64,000 nt of DNA, from positions 43,895-107,894 of the forward strand of contig JAAUZE010000014.1 of the NCBI GenBank assembly GCA_014804755.1. Reading direction: 5' to 3'. The position numbers and the translations under genes are program-made. This document shows positions 34,871 through 41,795 of this stretch, piece by piece. This DNA is from Lachnospiraceae bacterium (lineage in GTDB: Bacteria > Bacillota > Clostridia > Lachnospirales > Lachnospiraceae). Below the pieces are notes generated by a model. The model ran no database searches and was not told where the DNA came from. It saw only the letters and a program-made list of their open reading frames with translations. How positions within the stretch are numbered: position 1 is the first letter of the stretch; every line of letters begins with the position of its first letter.

Positions 34871-35884
34871 ATGTCAGAAAAGAAGATTTTGGCGCTGATT
34901 CCGGCGCGGAGCGGTTCGAAAAGCGTGGTGGACAAAAATATCAGGAAGATTGCGGGCAAACCGATGATCGCGTATTCCATTGAACATGCAAAACAGTCGA
35001 AATATATCAATCGCATTGTTGTGAGCACCGACAGCGAGACCTATGCGCAGATCGCGAGAGAGTACGGGGCGGAGACGCCGTTTCTGCGCCCCGCGGAGTA
35101 TGCGACGGATACCTCGCTTGATATTGAGGTATTTGAGCATGCGCTCTCGTGGCTAAAAGAGCATGAGGAGTATGAGCCGGATCTCATTGTGCAGCTGCGG
35201 CCGACCTATCCGATCCGCCGTGTGTCGGACATTGATACGATGATCGAAATGATGCTTGCGGACGAGGAGCTTGACTGCGTGCGCACATTAGCGCCCGCGA
35301 CGGAAGTTGCGCATAAAATGTGGTACATGGGAGAAAACGGAAGGATCCGGCCGATCCTGACCGACATTCCCGAGGCATATAATATGGCAAGACAGATGCT
35401 ACCGAAGATTCTGTATCAGAACGGAAATGTGGATGTCATCCGGGCAAAGGTGATCACCGAGCAGCACTCCATGTCGGGAAAGAATATTGCCGGCTATGAG
35501 ATGAGTGATAATTTCGATATTGATACGACGGCGGAGTTTGAGAAAGCGTCGCAGTATCTGACAATCCGGGCGGGCGGACAGCGGTTTGTGTTTGATATTG
35601 ACGGCGTGATCGCGCTGAAGAGAGAGGATCTTGACTATGCGCAGGCGCAGCCGAACGAGCGCATGATCCGGATCATCAATCAGCTTTATGAGTGGGGAAA
35701 TGAGATCATTCTGTTTACGGCAAGAGGGTATGTGACGGGGATTGACTGGTACCCCGTGACCTTACAGCAGATGACGGACTGGGGCGTTCATTATACGGAG
35801 CTGCGAATGGGAAAGCCGAATGCCGACTTCTATGTGGATGATAAGATGATCGGCGTGGATACGCTGTACGATCTGTTCGGGTAA
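34871..35884 (+). CDS. CMP-nonulosonate synthetase (NeuA-like) fused to a HAD domain
   Basis: 337 residues. Residues about 1-225 are a cytidylyltransferase (LIPARSGSKSVVDKNI, STDSETYAQIA, QLRPTYPIR, YNMARQ, NFDIDT), which activates a nonulosonic acid with CTP. Residues about 238-337 are a HAD-like phosphatase: FDIDGVI (nucleophile Asp about 243), ILFTARG and KPNADFYVDDKMIG. With the NeuB fusion at 18766 this covers condensation, dephosphorylation and activation of an acid sugar; KDN-like synthesis uses the same three steps. Substrate not decidable here. Confidence 0.87.
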   Translation: MSEKKILALIPARSGSKSVVDKNIRKIAGKPMIAYSIEHAKQSKYINRIVVSTDSETYAQIAREYGAETPFLRPAEYATDTSLDIEVFEHALSWLKEHEEYEPDLIVQLRPTYPIRRVSDIDTMIEMMLADEELDCVRTLAPATEVAHKMWYMGENGRIRPILTDIPEAYNMARQMLPKILYQNGNVDVIRAKVITEQHSMSGKNIAGYEMSDNFDIDTTAEFEKASQYLTIRAGGQRFVFDIDGVIALKREDLDYAQAQPNERMIRIINQLYEWGNEIILFTARGYVTGIDWYPVTLQQMTDWGVHYTELRMGKPNADFYVDDKMIGVDTLYDLFG

Positions 35885-35916
35885 CAGCTCAGTTATCGAC
35901 AGAAAGATGGGTGAAT

Positions 35917-35993
35917 CATGCCTGCATGAATGAGCATATCTAAAGTAAGAAAAGCCATGCCTGCAATAAATGCATCCAAAGTAAAAGAAAAGC
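35917..35993 (+). repeat. two-copy tandem repeat, period 39
   Basis: Units starting with CATGCCTGCA at 35917 and 35956 share about three quarters of their bases, including AAAGTAA and AAAAGC ends. Confidence 0.5.
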
Positions 35994-36047
35994 GTTCCGC
36001 ATCTGCGAAACGCTTTTTGAGTAAAATTAAAAAATTTCATTATCCCG

Positions 36048-36100
36048 GAAGAATTGCGTTTTGCGCAATTCTTCGAAAGAATCGCTTTAGCGATTCTTTT
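36048..36100. terminator. double hairpin, bidirectional terminator
   Basis: GAAGAATTGC/GCAATTCTTC (36048-36057, 36065-36074) and AAAGAATCGC/GCGATTCTTT (36076-36085, 36090-36099) with a T run. It lies between the convergent CMP-synthetase and FliD-like genes; a further hairpin with AAAGCGTT arms lies at 35987-36017. Confidence 0.75.
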
Positions 36101-37405
36101 TTAGCAATAGCTGTTAAACATCATCCCGCTGTAGGCGCTTGTCACATACGGACTCGCATAGCCGTGTCCGGGATTCTTATAGGCAACAATAATCTTGTTC
36201 ACATAGTTCATCGGATTTAAGGAAACACCGCTGCTCTTGCGCATTAATGCCTGTGTAAAGTCTTTCAGCGGTTCGGTCACTTCTTCGTTGTCCGCGTGTT
36301 CAACGGCGTAGGATAAACGCTCGTCGTCAATGGAAAGTTCCCCATTCTCCTCAGAATAAATGCCGAGCGTGTCAAGATCGTCAGCGTAAACGGATGCGAT
36401 TCCCGCCATTTCATTCATCAGACGCATGCTCTTTGGCTGCGACTCAAGATAAGCCGCGGTTGCGCGGATGAAATCATTATAGCCGCCTATGAGCTTCGTA
36501 ATATTTTCTTTTAATGATTCATGATCGGGCTTCACGCCGATTTCCGCGGTATCTCCCTCGGAAGGACTTAAACCGGTCAGATTGACGGAATAAACCTGTT
36601 CTACCGTAAAGTGGTTGGAAGATGCCGTACGTTCGCTTCCGTTGATAAGGAACTCTGCATTTGCCGCGGGACGGGTAATCTCGCCGATACCCAGATAATC
36701 AACCGCGCCTGAAAGCTTACTCGTATTGGTGTCCGATACATGAAAAATATCTTCCCTGCCATCCGGCAGACCGGTCGCTTTTGAGGAAAGCTTTAAGGCG
36801 GAATTGCCCTCGTCGTCCTCTAATATTTCAGCGCTTAAGCCAATCTCTGCGTTATTGATCAGTCTGGCAAGACGCTCCTGTACGCTGCGATTCGTATCGC
36901 CCTCATTGATCAGGAATTGGAACTCATAATTGAGACTGTTGATGCCGACGTCGAACGAATAGGTGTCCGGCATGAGTGCAATTTCCTCATCCGGCAGATA
37001 GTTTCCCGTATTTACCTGCTCCGCCGCAAGACGGCGAACTTCGATGGAAAAAGCAGGCGCATCGTCCACATCCTCTGCTTCTCCGATAAAGGCTGCGGTT
37101 GCAATGTCTTCATTCGTCGAAAAAGCGGTTTTCTTTTCGAGGAGTGACTCCGCATCCCTTCCGCTTACGGAAGCAATGGTATTATGCAAAGCCCTCGCGC
37201 TTTCCTTGATGCCGACGGCAAACGCCTGAGATGCTCTGCTTGTATCCAAAATGGCAAGAGGAGCTTCTTTATTTAATTTGACAATGGAATTATAAACGCC
37301 GCGAAGCTCGCTTTTCTTATGCGTATCATACTGCGAGTTGATACCGTTCGGCGCATAGGTTGTCAGATAATGATTGTAGAACGTATTTAACGCGGTGATG
37401 TTCAT
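36101..37405 (-). CDS. second FliD-like flagellar hook-associated protein
   Basis: 434 residues. Middle and C-terminal parts have FliD traits: a beta-rich segment with FSIEVRRLAAEQVNTGNYLP, SFDVGINSLNYEFQFLINEG, LARLINNAEIGLSAEIL, a SLKENITKLIGGYNDFIRATAAYL helix and LDTLGIYSEENGELSIDDERL near the end. The N-terminus lacks the usual FliD GLD motif and the protein is half the length of FliD at 11677. It is transcribed alone from a perfect sigma-28 promoter, so it is a late flagellar protein, possibly a cap variant or a regulator of assembly. Confidence 0.8.
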   Translation of the reverse strand: MNITALNTFYNHYLTTYAPNGINSQYDTHKKSELRGVYNSIVKLNKEAPLAILDTSRASQAFAVGIKESARALHNTIASVSGRDAESLLEKKTAFSTNEDIATAAFIGEAEDVDDAPAFSIEVRRLAAEQVNTGNYLPDEEIALMPDTYSFDVGINSLNYEFQFLINEGDTNRSVQERLARLINNAEIGLSAEILEDDEGNSALKLSSKATGLPDGREDIFHVSDTNTSKLSGAVDYLGIGEITRPAANAEFLINGSERTASSNHFTVEQVYSVNLTGLSPSEGDTAEIGVKPDHESLKENITKLIGGYNDFIRATAAYLESQPKSMRLMNEMAGIASVYADDLDTLGIYSEENGELSIDDERLSYAVEHADNEEVTEPLKDFTQALMRKSSGVSLNPMNYVNKIIVAYKNPGHGYASPYVTSAYSGMMFNSYC

Positions 37406-37486
37406 TTCCCGCCCCTCCTTTCCTCCGTGAATGTTTACAAATTAGCATAGCCTCGTCCGTGAGGTTGTTTTGCAGTCTTTCATTAT

Positions 37487-37513
37487 ATATCGGCAGTCTT
37501 TTCCGATTATTTA
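37487..37513 (-). promoter_or_regulatory. sigma-28 promoter of the second FliD gene
   Basis: On minus, TAAA (37513-37510), 15-nt spacer, GCCGATAT (37494-37487): an exact consensus match, 82 nt before the start codon. Confidence 0.9.
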
Positions 37514-37610
37514 AGACAACAAAAAGAATTCTGCTAAAATGATGCAGGGCATTTGAAAAATCCTATTTATATAGATACATCTTATCACATATGAAACATA
37601 AATGCAATCG

Positions 37611-37705
37611 CAAAATGTAGTAAATGCATTACAAAATGTAGTAAACACTAAGAAAACAGACGAAAACAGCGTTTCGAGATCAATAAAATGAGATCAATAA
37701 AAATG
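37611..37705. repeat. short direct repeats in the divergent region
   Basis: CAAAATGTAGTAAA occurs at 37611-37624 and 37632-37645 (period 21), and GAGATCAATAAAA at 37676 and 37690 (period 14). They lie between the FliD-like gene and rpmG, in a 410-nt gap with no gene; the rest holds the two promoters. Confidence 0.5.
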
Positions 37706-37715
37706 AAAATATTTG

Positions 37716-37744
37716 TTGACGCAGCCTGTTGCCTATGGTATAGT
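37716..37744 (+). promoter_or_regulatory. promoter of rpmG-secE-nusG
   Basis: TTGACG (37716-37721), 17-nt spacer, TATAGT (37739-37744). Confidence 0.85.
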
Positions 37745-37815
37745 AAACAAGCGACATGTATTTCGGTCTTTTTTTTATGCCCGAAAAAACGGGATTGAAA
37801 CGGAGGTTATGAGCT

Positions 37816-37965
37816 ATGCGTACGAAGATAACACTTGCATGTACGGAATGTAAGCAGCGCAACTACAATACGACGAAGGAAAAGAAGAACCATCCTGACA
37901 GAATGGAAATCAAGAAGTATTGTAGATTTTGCAAGAAGCATACTCTGCACAAGGAAACCAAATAA
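37816..37965 (+). CDS. rpmG: 50S ribosomal protein L33
   Basis: 49 residues, read directly from the sequence: [20 protein letters not shown] at the start and a [16 protein letters not shown] end. Cys9, Cys12, Cys36 and Cys39 form the zinc ribbon of the zinc-containing L33 form. Ribosome site CGGAGG precedes ATG 37816. In front of secE and nusG, the usual position in Firmicutes. Confidence 0.95.
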   Translation: MRTKITLACTECKQRNYNTTKEKKNHPDRMEIKKYCRFCKKHTLHKETK

Positions 37966-37994
37966 GCATCTCATTTTGCTAAAGGAGTGAGACT

Positions 37995-38198
37995 ATGGGA
38001 GATTCTAAGAAAGAAAAAGAGAAGAAGCCTTCCTTTTTTAAGGGAGTAAAAGCGGAATTCTCGAAAGTATCATGGCCGGGCAGGAACGACGTGGTAAAAC
38101 AGTCCGTCGCTGTCATCGGGGTTTCCGTTGTTGTCGGAGTGCTGATCACACTGCTTGACACGGTAATCCAGTTCGGCATCAAGTTCCTGACGATGTAG
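37995..38198 (+). CDS. secE: preprotein translocase subunit SecE
   Basis: 67 residues: a charged amphipathic start (FFKGVKAEFSKVSWPGRNDVVKQ) and a single membrane segment (about 39-62). Essential clamp of the SecYEG channel. Between rpmG and nusG as in most Firmicutes; ribosome site AAAGGAG. Confidence 0.95.
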   Translation: MGDSKKEKEKKPSFFKGVKAEFSKVSWPGRNDVVKQSVAVIGVSVVVGVLITLLDTVIQFGIKFLTM

Positions 38199-38214
38199 AA
38201 ATGAGGTTGACGGT

Positions 38215-38742
38215 ATGGCAGAAGCAGAGACAAAGGCAAAGTGGTATGTAGTGCATACCTATTCCGGATACGAAAACAAAGTAAAAGCGAATATTGACAA
38301 GGCGATCGAGAACCGGCATCTGGAGGAAGAAATTCTGGAGGTCAGGGTTCCGATGGAAGATGTTGTCGAGATGAAGAACGGCAGCAAAAAAACAGTCCAA
38401 AAGAAAATGTTTCCGGGCTATGTGCTGATCAATATGATCATGAATGACGATACCTGGTATGTTGTGCGCAACACAAGAGGCGTCACAGGCTTTGTCGGAC
38501 CGGGAAGCAAGCCGGTACCCCTCACGGAGGCGGAGATGAAGCCGCTCGGCATTAAGACGGAGAATATTTCCGTTGATTTTGCGGAGGGAGATACCATTGC
38601 CGTTGTTGCCGGTGTGTGGAAAGATACGGTCGGCATCGTCCAGCGTATGGACTTCGGTAAACAGACGGCGACGATCAATGTGGAGCTGTTCGGCAGGGAA
38701 ACGCCTGTAGAGATCAGCTTTGCTGAGGTAAGACGCATGTAA
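38215..38742 (+). CDS. nusG: transcription termination/antitermination protein NusG
   Basis: 175 residues. NGN domain (WYVVHTYSGYENKVKANI, MFPGYVLINMIMND, TRGVTGFVG) and a C-terminal KOW domain (EGDTIAVVAGVWKDTVGIVQ, about 122-141). Binds RNA polymerase and links it to the ribosome. Followed by hairpin elements and a 302-nt leader before rplK. Confidence 0.96.
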   Translation: MAEAETKAKWYVVHTYSGYENKVKANIDKAIENRHLEEEILEVRVPMEDVVEMKNGSKKTVQKKMFPGYVLINMIMNDDTWYVVRNTRGVTGFVGPGSKPVPLTEAEMKPLGIKTENISVDFAEGDTIAVVAGVWKDTVGIVQRMDFGKQTATINVELFGRETPVEISFAEVRRM

Positions 38743-38792
38743 AAGAATTTCGCTTCGCGAAATTCTTTTAAGAAATGCCAGAGGCATTTCTT
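38743..38792 (+). terminator. tandem hairpins after nusG
   Basis: Hairpin with AAAGAATTTCGC-type arms (38743-38769) and AAGAAATGCC/GGCATTTCTT (38770-38779, 38783-38792), same family as elsewhere; no long T run, so termination may be partial. Confidence 0.5.
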
Positions 38793-39044
38793 ATGGAACG
38801 GAGAAAGTTCTGAATATGTGACAAATTTTTGTCGAAAGATTTGGGTTATGAGAGCGCATGCGCTTTTATCATAACGGCCAAAGGCTGTATACAATTGCAG
38901 ATTGTATGCAATCGCAGATTGTATGCAATCGCTGGTTGTCTGCAGTCCGCGGTTATTGATCAACACCGTCCGCATGACGGACGGGTAACGTGGGAGGGAG
39001 CCTAACCCGCCTGACCACACAGCAATTATATTAGGAGGTGCCAC
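38793..39044 (+). promoter_or_regulatory. rplK leader region with tandem repeat
   Basis: No gene. It contains two perfect 17-nt copies of GCAGATTGTATGCAATC (38897-38913, 38914-38930), a CCGTCCGcatGACGGACGG-type hairpin at about 38967-38986 and a GTGGGAGGGA purine run, then the ribosome site AGGAGG before ATG 39045. L11 operons are often autoregulated by L1 through their leader; whether this one is such an element is inference. Confidence 0.45.
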
Positions 39045-39470
39045 ATGGCAAAAAAAGTAGAAGGTTACATCAAGTTACAGATTCCTGCTGGAAAGGCAAC
39101 GCCTGCTCCGCCGGTCGGTCCCGCACTCGGACAGCACGGCGTGAATATCGTTGAGTTCACGAAGCAGTTTAACGCCAAGACAGCAGACCAGGGCGACATG
39201 ATCATTCCGGTCGTCATCACGGTATATGCAGACAGAAGCTTCAGCTTCATCACGAAGACTCCGCCTGCTGCAGTACTTCTTAAAAAGGCATGCAACATAA
39301 AGACGGCATCCGCAGTACCGAACAAGAATAAGGTTGCGACAATCAGCAAGGCAAAGATCAAAGAGATTGCCGAGCTGAAAATGCCGGATTTGAACGCGGG
39401 CAGCATTGAAGCGGCGATGAGCATGATCGCAGGAACCGCTCGCAGCATGGGTATTGCAGTAGAAGATTAA
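39045..39470 (+). CDS. rplK: 50S ribosomal protein L11
   Basis: 141 residues, full length. Shows [50 protein letters not shown] and the C-terminal [13 protein letters not shown] rRNA-binding helix. Part of the GTPase-associated centre. Start ATG 39045 with AGGAGG; operon with rplA. Confidence 0.97.
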   Translation: MAKKVEGYIKLQIPAGKATPAPPVGPALGQHGVNIVEFTKQFNAKTADQGDMIIPVVITVYADRSFSFITKTPPAAVLLKKACNIKTASAVPNKNKVATISKAKIKEIAELKMPDLNAGSIEAAMSMIAGTARSMGIAVED

Positions 39471-39493
39471 TGATAAGGAAAGGAGACGGGGCG

Positions 39494-40183
39494 ATGAAGC
39501 ACGGAAAAAAATATAATGAAGCGGCAAAGTTGGTTGACCGCAATATGTTCTATGAAACCGGCGATGCGGTAGCGCTTGTCAAGAAGACGGCGACTGCAAA
39601 GTTCGACGAGACAGTGGAGGTTCACATCAGAACAGGATGTGACGGACGTCATGCAGAGCAGCAGATCCGCGGCGCGGTCGTACTGCCGAACGGAACGGGC
39701 AAGACAGTGAAAGTGCTTGTTTTTGCAAAAGGCGATAAGATCAATGAAGCAGAGGCGGCAGGGGCTGACTATGTAGGCGGCGACGAGCTGATTCCAAAGA
39801 TTCAGAATGACGGATGGCTTGATTTCGATGTGGTTGTCGCAACTCCCGACATGATGGGCGTTGTAGGACGTCTCGGTAAGGTTTTAGGACCTAAGGGCTT
39901 AATGCCGAACCCTAAGGCAGGAACCGTTACCATGGATGTGACAAAGGCGATCAACGATATTAAGGCAGGTAAGATTGAGTACCGTCTTGACAAGGCGAAC
40001 ATCATCCATGTTCCGGTAGGAAAGGTTTCCTTTACCGACGAGCAGTTAAAAGAGAATGTGGATGCGCTGATGGATGCGATCGTAAAGGCAAAGCCGAGCA
40101 GCTTAAAGGGACAGTATTTAAGAAGCGTAACGCTCGCAACGACTATGGGACCGGGCGTGAAGGTCAGTGTAGCGCAGTTCTAA
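39494..40183 (+). CDS. rplA: 50S ribosomal protein L1
   Basis: 229 residues from ATG 39494 after AAAGGAGACGG; an ATG at 39470 that overlaps the rplK stop is rejected. Has the L1 pattern [52 protein letters not shown] and [15 protein letters not shown]1 stalk protein and possible translational repressor of its operon. Confidence 0.97.
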   Translation: MKHGKKYNEAAKLVDRNMFYETGDAVALVKKTATAKFDETVEVHIRTGCDGRHAEQQIRGAVVLPNGTGKTVKVLVFAKGDKINEAEAAGADYVGGDELIPKIQNDGWLDFDVVVATPDMMGVVGRLGKVLGPKGLMPNPKAGTVTMDVTKAINDIKAGKIEYRLDKANIIHVPVGKVSFTDEQLKENVDALMDAIVKAKPSSLKGQYLRSVTLATTMGPGVKVSVAQF

Positions 40184-40184
40184 A

Positions 40185-40235
40185 AAAGATTGGCGCTCTG
40201 TGCCAATCTTTCGAAGAATCGCATAGCGATTCTTC
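40185..40235. terminator. tandem hairpins after rplA
   Basis: AAAGATTGGC/GCCAATCTTT (40185-40194, 40202-40211) and GAAGAATCGC/GCGATTCTTC (40213-40222, 40226-40235). Confidence 0.6.
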
Positions 40236-40262
40236 CGGGGATGAAATATTACCTGATTGTGC

Positions 40263-40291
40263 TTGACACAGGAAAAAACCTGTGATAAGTT
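40263..40291 (+). promoter_or_regulatory. promoter of rplJ-rplL
   Basis: TTGACA (40263-40268), 17-nt spacer, TAAGTT (40286-40291). The spacer holds a small palindrome ACAGG-N6-CCTGT. Confidence 0.65.
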
Positions 40292-40294
40292 AAT

Positions 40295-40415
40295 AAAGGT
40301 CGCAAGACCGAAAGCCGAAGACAGTAGGTGCCGCATGGCGGCGTAAGCAAAGCGCCTACCGAGGGAAGAGTGAAGAAAACCTTAATGCCTCCCTGTCTTT
40401 TGCAGGGAGGTTTTT
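40295..40415 (+). ncRNA. ribosomal protein L10 leader with attenuator
   Basis: The transcript start region is followed by a conserved-looking leader (GGTCGCAAGACC hairpin, then GTAGGTGCCGC and GCAAAGCGCCTACC pairing) and ends in a terminator CCTCCCTG/CAGGGAGG (40388-40395, 40403-40410) with five T. L10(L12)4 binding to such leaders controls rplJL expression in Firmicutes. Confidence 0.8.
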
Positions 40416-40467
40416 CATTAAACTCCTATTCGGCGTAAGCTATACAAATCTAGAAGGAGGTAAGAAC

Positions 40468-41094
40468 ATGGCAAAGGTTGAACTGAAGAAACCGGTAGTG
40501 GAAGAAATATCCCAGAAGCTCAAAAGTGCGCAGACAGTCGTTTTGGTAGACCACCGCGGTCTGACTGTGGACGAGGATACCAGACTCCGTAAGCAGCTTC
40601 GCGAAGCGGGCGTCAGCTACAAGGTTTACAAGAACACAATGATGAATTTTGCGTTCAAGGGAACAGACTTTGAGGAACTTACTAAGTATCTCGAAGGACC
40701 GAGTGCAATGGCGGTATCTGAGGATGACGCGACTGCTCCGGCAAGAATCTTATGCAAATTTGCCAAGACGGCGCCCAAGCTTGAGATCAAGGGCGGAATC
40801 GTTGACGGCGTATTGTATGACGCAAAGGGCATCGGACAGATTGCAGATATTCCTTCAAGGGAGGAACTGCTTTCCAGATTGCTTGGCAGCATGAAGTCCC
40901 CGATCTCCAATCTCGCACGCGTATTGAACCAGATCGCGGAGAAGGGCGGAGCGGCAAACTGCGAGGCATCAGCGGGAGCAGAAGCACCCGCGGAAACAGA
41001 GGCGCCTGCAGCAGCGGCAGAGGAAGCACCGGCACCTGCGGAAGCAGAAGCGGCAGAAGCACCTGCAGCAGAAGCAGGAGCATCCGCAGAGTAA
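40468..41094 (+). CDS. rplJ: 50S ribosomal protein L10 with Ala/Glu-rich tail
   Basis: 208 residues. The first ~165 are normal L10 (VLVDHRGLTVDEDTRLRKQLREAGVSYKVYKNTM, LEGPSAMAVSEDDATAPARIL, L12-binding C-terminal helix). The last ~42 residues are almost only Ala, Glu and Pro, an unusual acidic tail after the L12-binding helix. Regulated by the L10 leader upstream. Ribosome site AAGGAGG. Confidence 0.96.
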   Translation: MAKVELKKPVVEEISQKLKSAQTVVLVDHRGLTVDEDTRLRKQLREAGVSYKVYKNTMMNFAFKGTDFEELTKYLEGPSAMAVSEDDATAPARILCKFAKTAPKLEIKGGIVDGVLYDAKGIGQIADIPSREELLSRLLGSMKSPISNLARVLNQIAEKGGAANCEASAGAEAPAETEAPAAAAEEAPAPAEAEAAEAPAAEAGASAE

Positions 41095-41148
41095 CAATGA
41101 GCATCAGAAACAAGAACATTTGAAAACGAATGTAAGGAGGAAAATAAA

Positions 41149-41529
41149 ATGGCAAAGTTGACAACTCAGGAATTCATTGATGCGATCAAAGAGCTGACCG
41201 TATTAGAGTTAAACGATTTGGTAAAAGCTTGTGAGGAGGAGTTCGGCGTATCTGCAGCAGCAGGCGTTGTCGTTGCAGCGGCAGGTGCAGGCGCAGCAGC
41301 GGATGCAGCTGAGGAGAAGACCGAGTTCGATGTTGAGCTGACAGAGGTTGGCCCGAACAAGGTTAAGGTTATCAAGGTTGTCCGTGAGGCAACAGGTCTT
41401 GGCTTAAAGGAGGCAAAGGATCTGGTAGATTCCGCTCCGAAGATGTTGAAGGAGGCTGCTTCTAAGGAAGAGGCTGAGGACATTAAGACGAAGCTCGAGG
41501 CTGAGGGCGCAAAGGTTACCTTAAAGTAA
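41149..41529 (+). CDS. rplL: 50S ribosomal protein L7/L12
   Basis: 126 residues: N-terminal dimerisation domain ([20 protein letters not shown]), Ala/Gly hinge (about 38-54) and the factor-binding C-terminal domain with [21 protein letters not shown]. Recruits elongation factors. Follows rplJ; ribosome site GGAGG. Confidence 0.97.
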   Translation: MAKLTTQEFIDAIKELTVLELNDLVKACEEEFGVSAAAGVVVAAAGAGAAADAAEEKTEFDVELTEVGPNKVKVIKVVREATGLGLKEAKDLVDSAPKMLKEAASKEEAEDIKTKLEAEGAKVTLK

Positions 41530-41550
41530 TCAGAGCGGCAAAGCGGAAAA

Positions 41551-41602
41551 CACGCCGTGCTCTTTTCACAAAAGTGAAAGGGGCATGGCGATTTCTTTTT
41601 TT
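41551..41602 (+). terminator. rplL-rpoB intergenic terminator
   Basis: CGCCGTGC with TTTTCAC pairs with GTGAAA and GGCATGGCG across AAAA, followed by a T run (41595-41602). It probably reduces read-through into rpoB. Confidence 0.75.
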
Positions 41603-41625
41603 ATAAAAAAATAAAAAAATATTAG

Positions 41626-41654
41626 TTGACTCGGCACTTGACTTGTGTTAAACT
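41626..41654 (+). promoter_or_regulatory. promoter of rpoBC
   Basis: TTGACT (41626-41631), 17-nt spacer, TAAACT (41649-41654). Confidence 0.75.
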
Positions 41655-41691
41655 GGATGATGCGCTATTGTGGTGTGATAGGCGATAAAAT

Positions 41692-41774
41692 GAAAAATCA
41701 AAGATTTTTCATTCGGCGAATTTGTGCTTATTGGCACAAATTCGCGGGTTGTGGCAAGAATGAAGATTTTTATG
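41692..41774 (+). repeat. hairpin-containing repeat element, copy B
   Basis: GAAAAATC/GATTTTTC (41692-41699, 41703-41710), then CGAATTTGTGC/GCACAAATTCG across a short loop, then a segment 41738-41774 similar to 24842-24879. It ends in an in-frame ATG (41772) 24 nt before the likely rpoB start. Confidence 0.55.
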
Positions 41775-41795
41775 GAAGAACGGGGTGAATTGTCA

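Noticed and set aside
38897..38930. Possible CRISPR array
   Set aside because: The two 17-nt units are adjacent with no spacers; no cas genes in the window.
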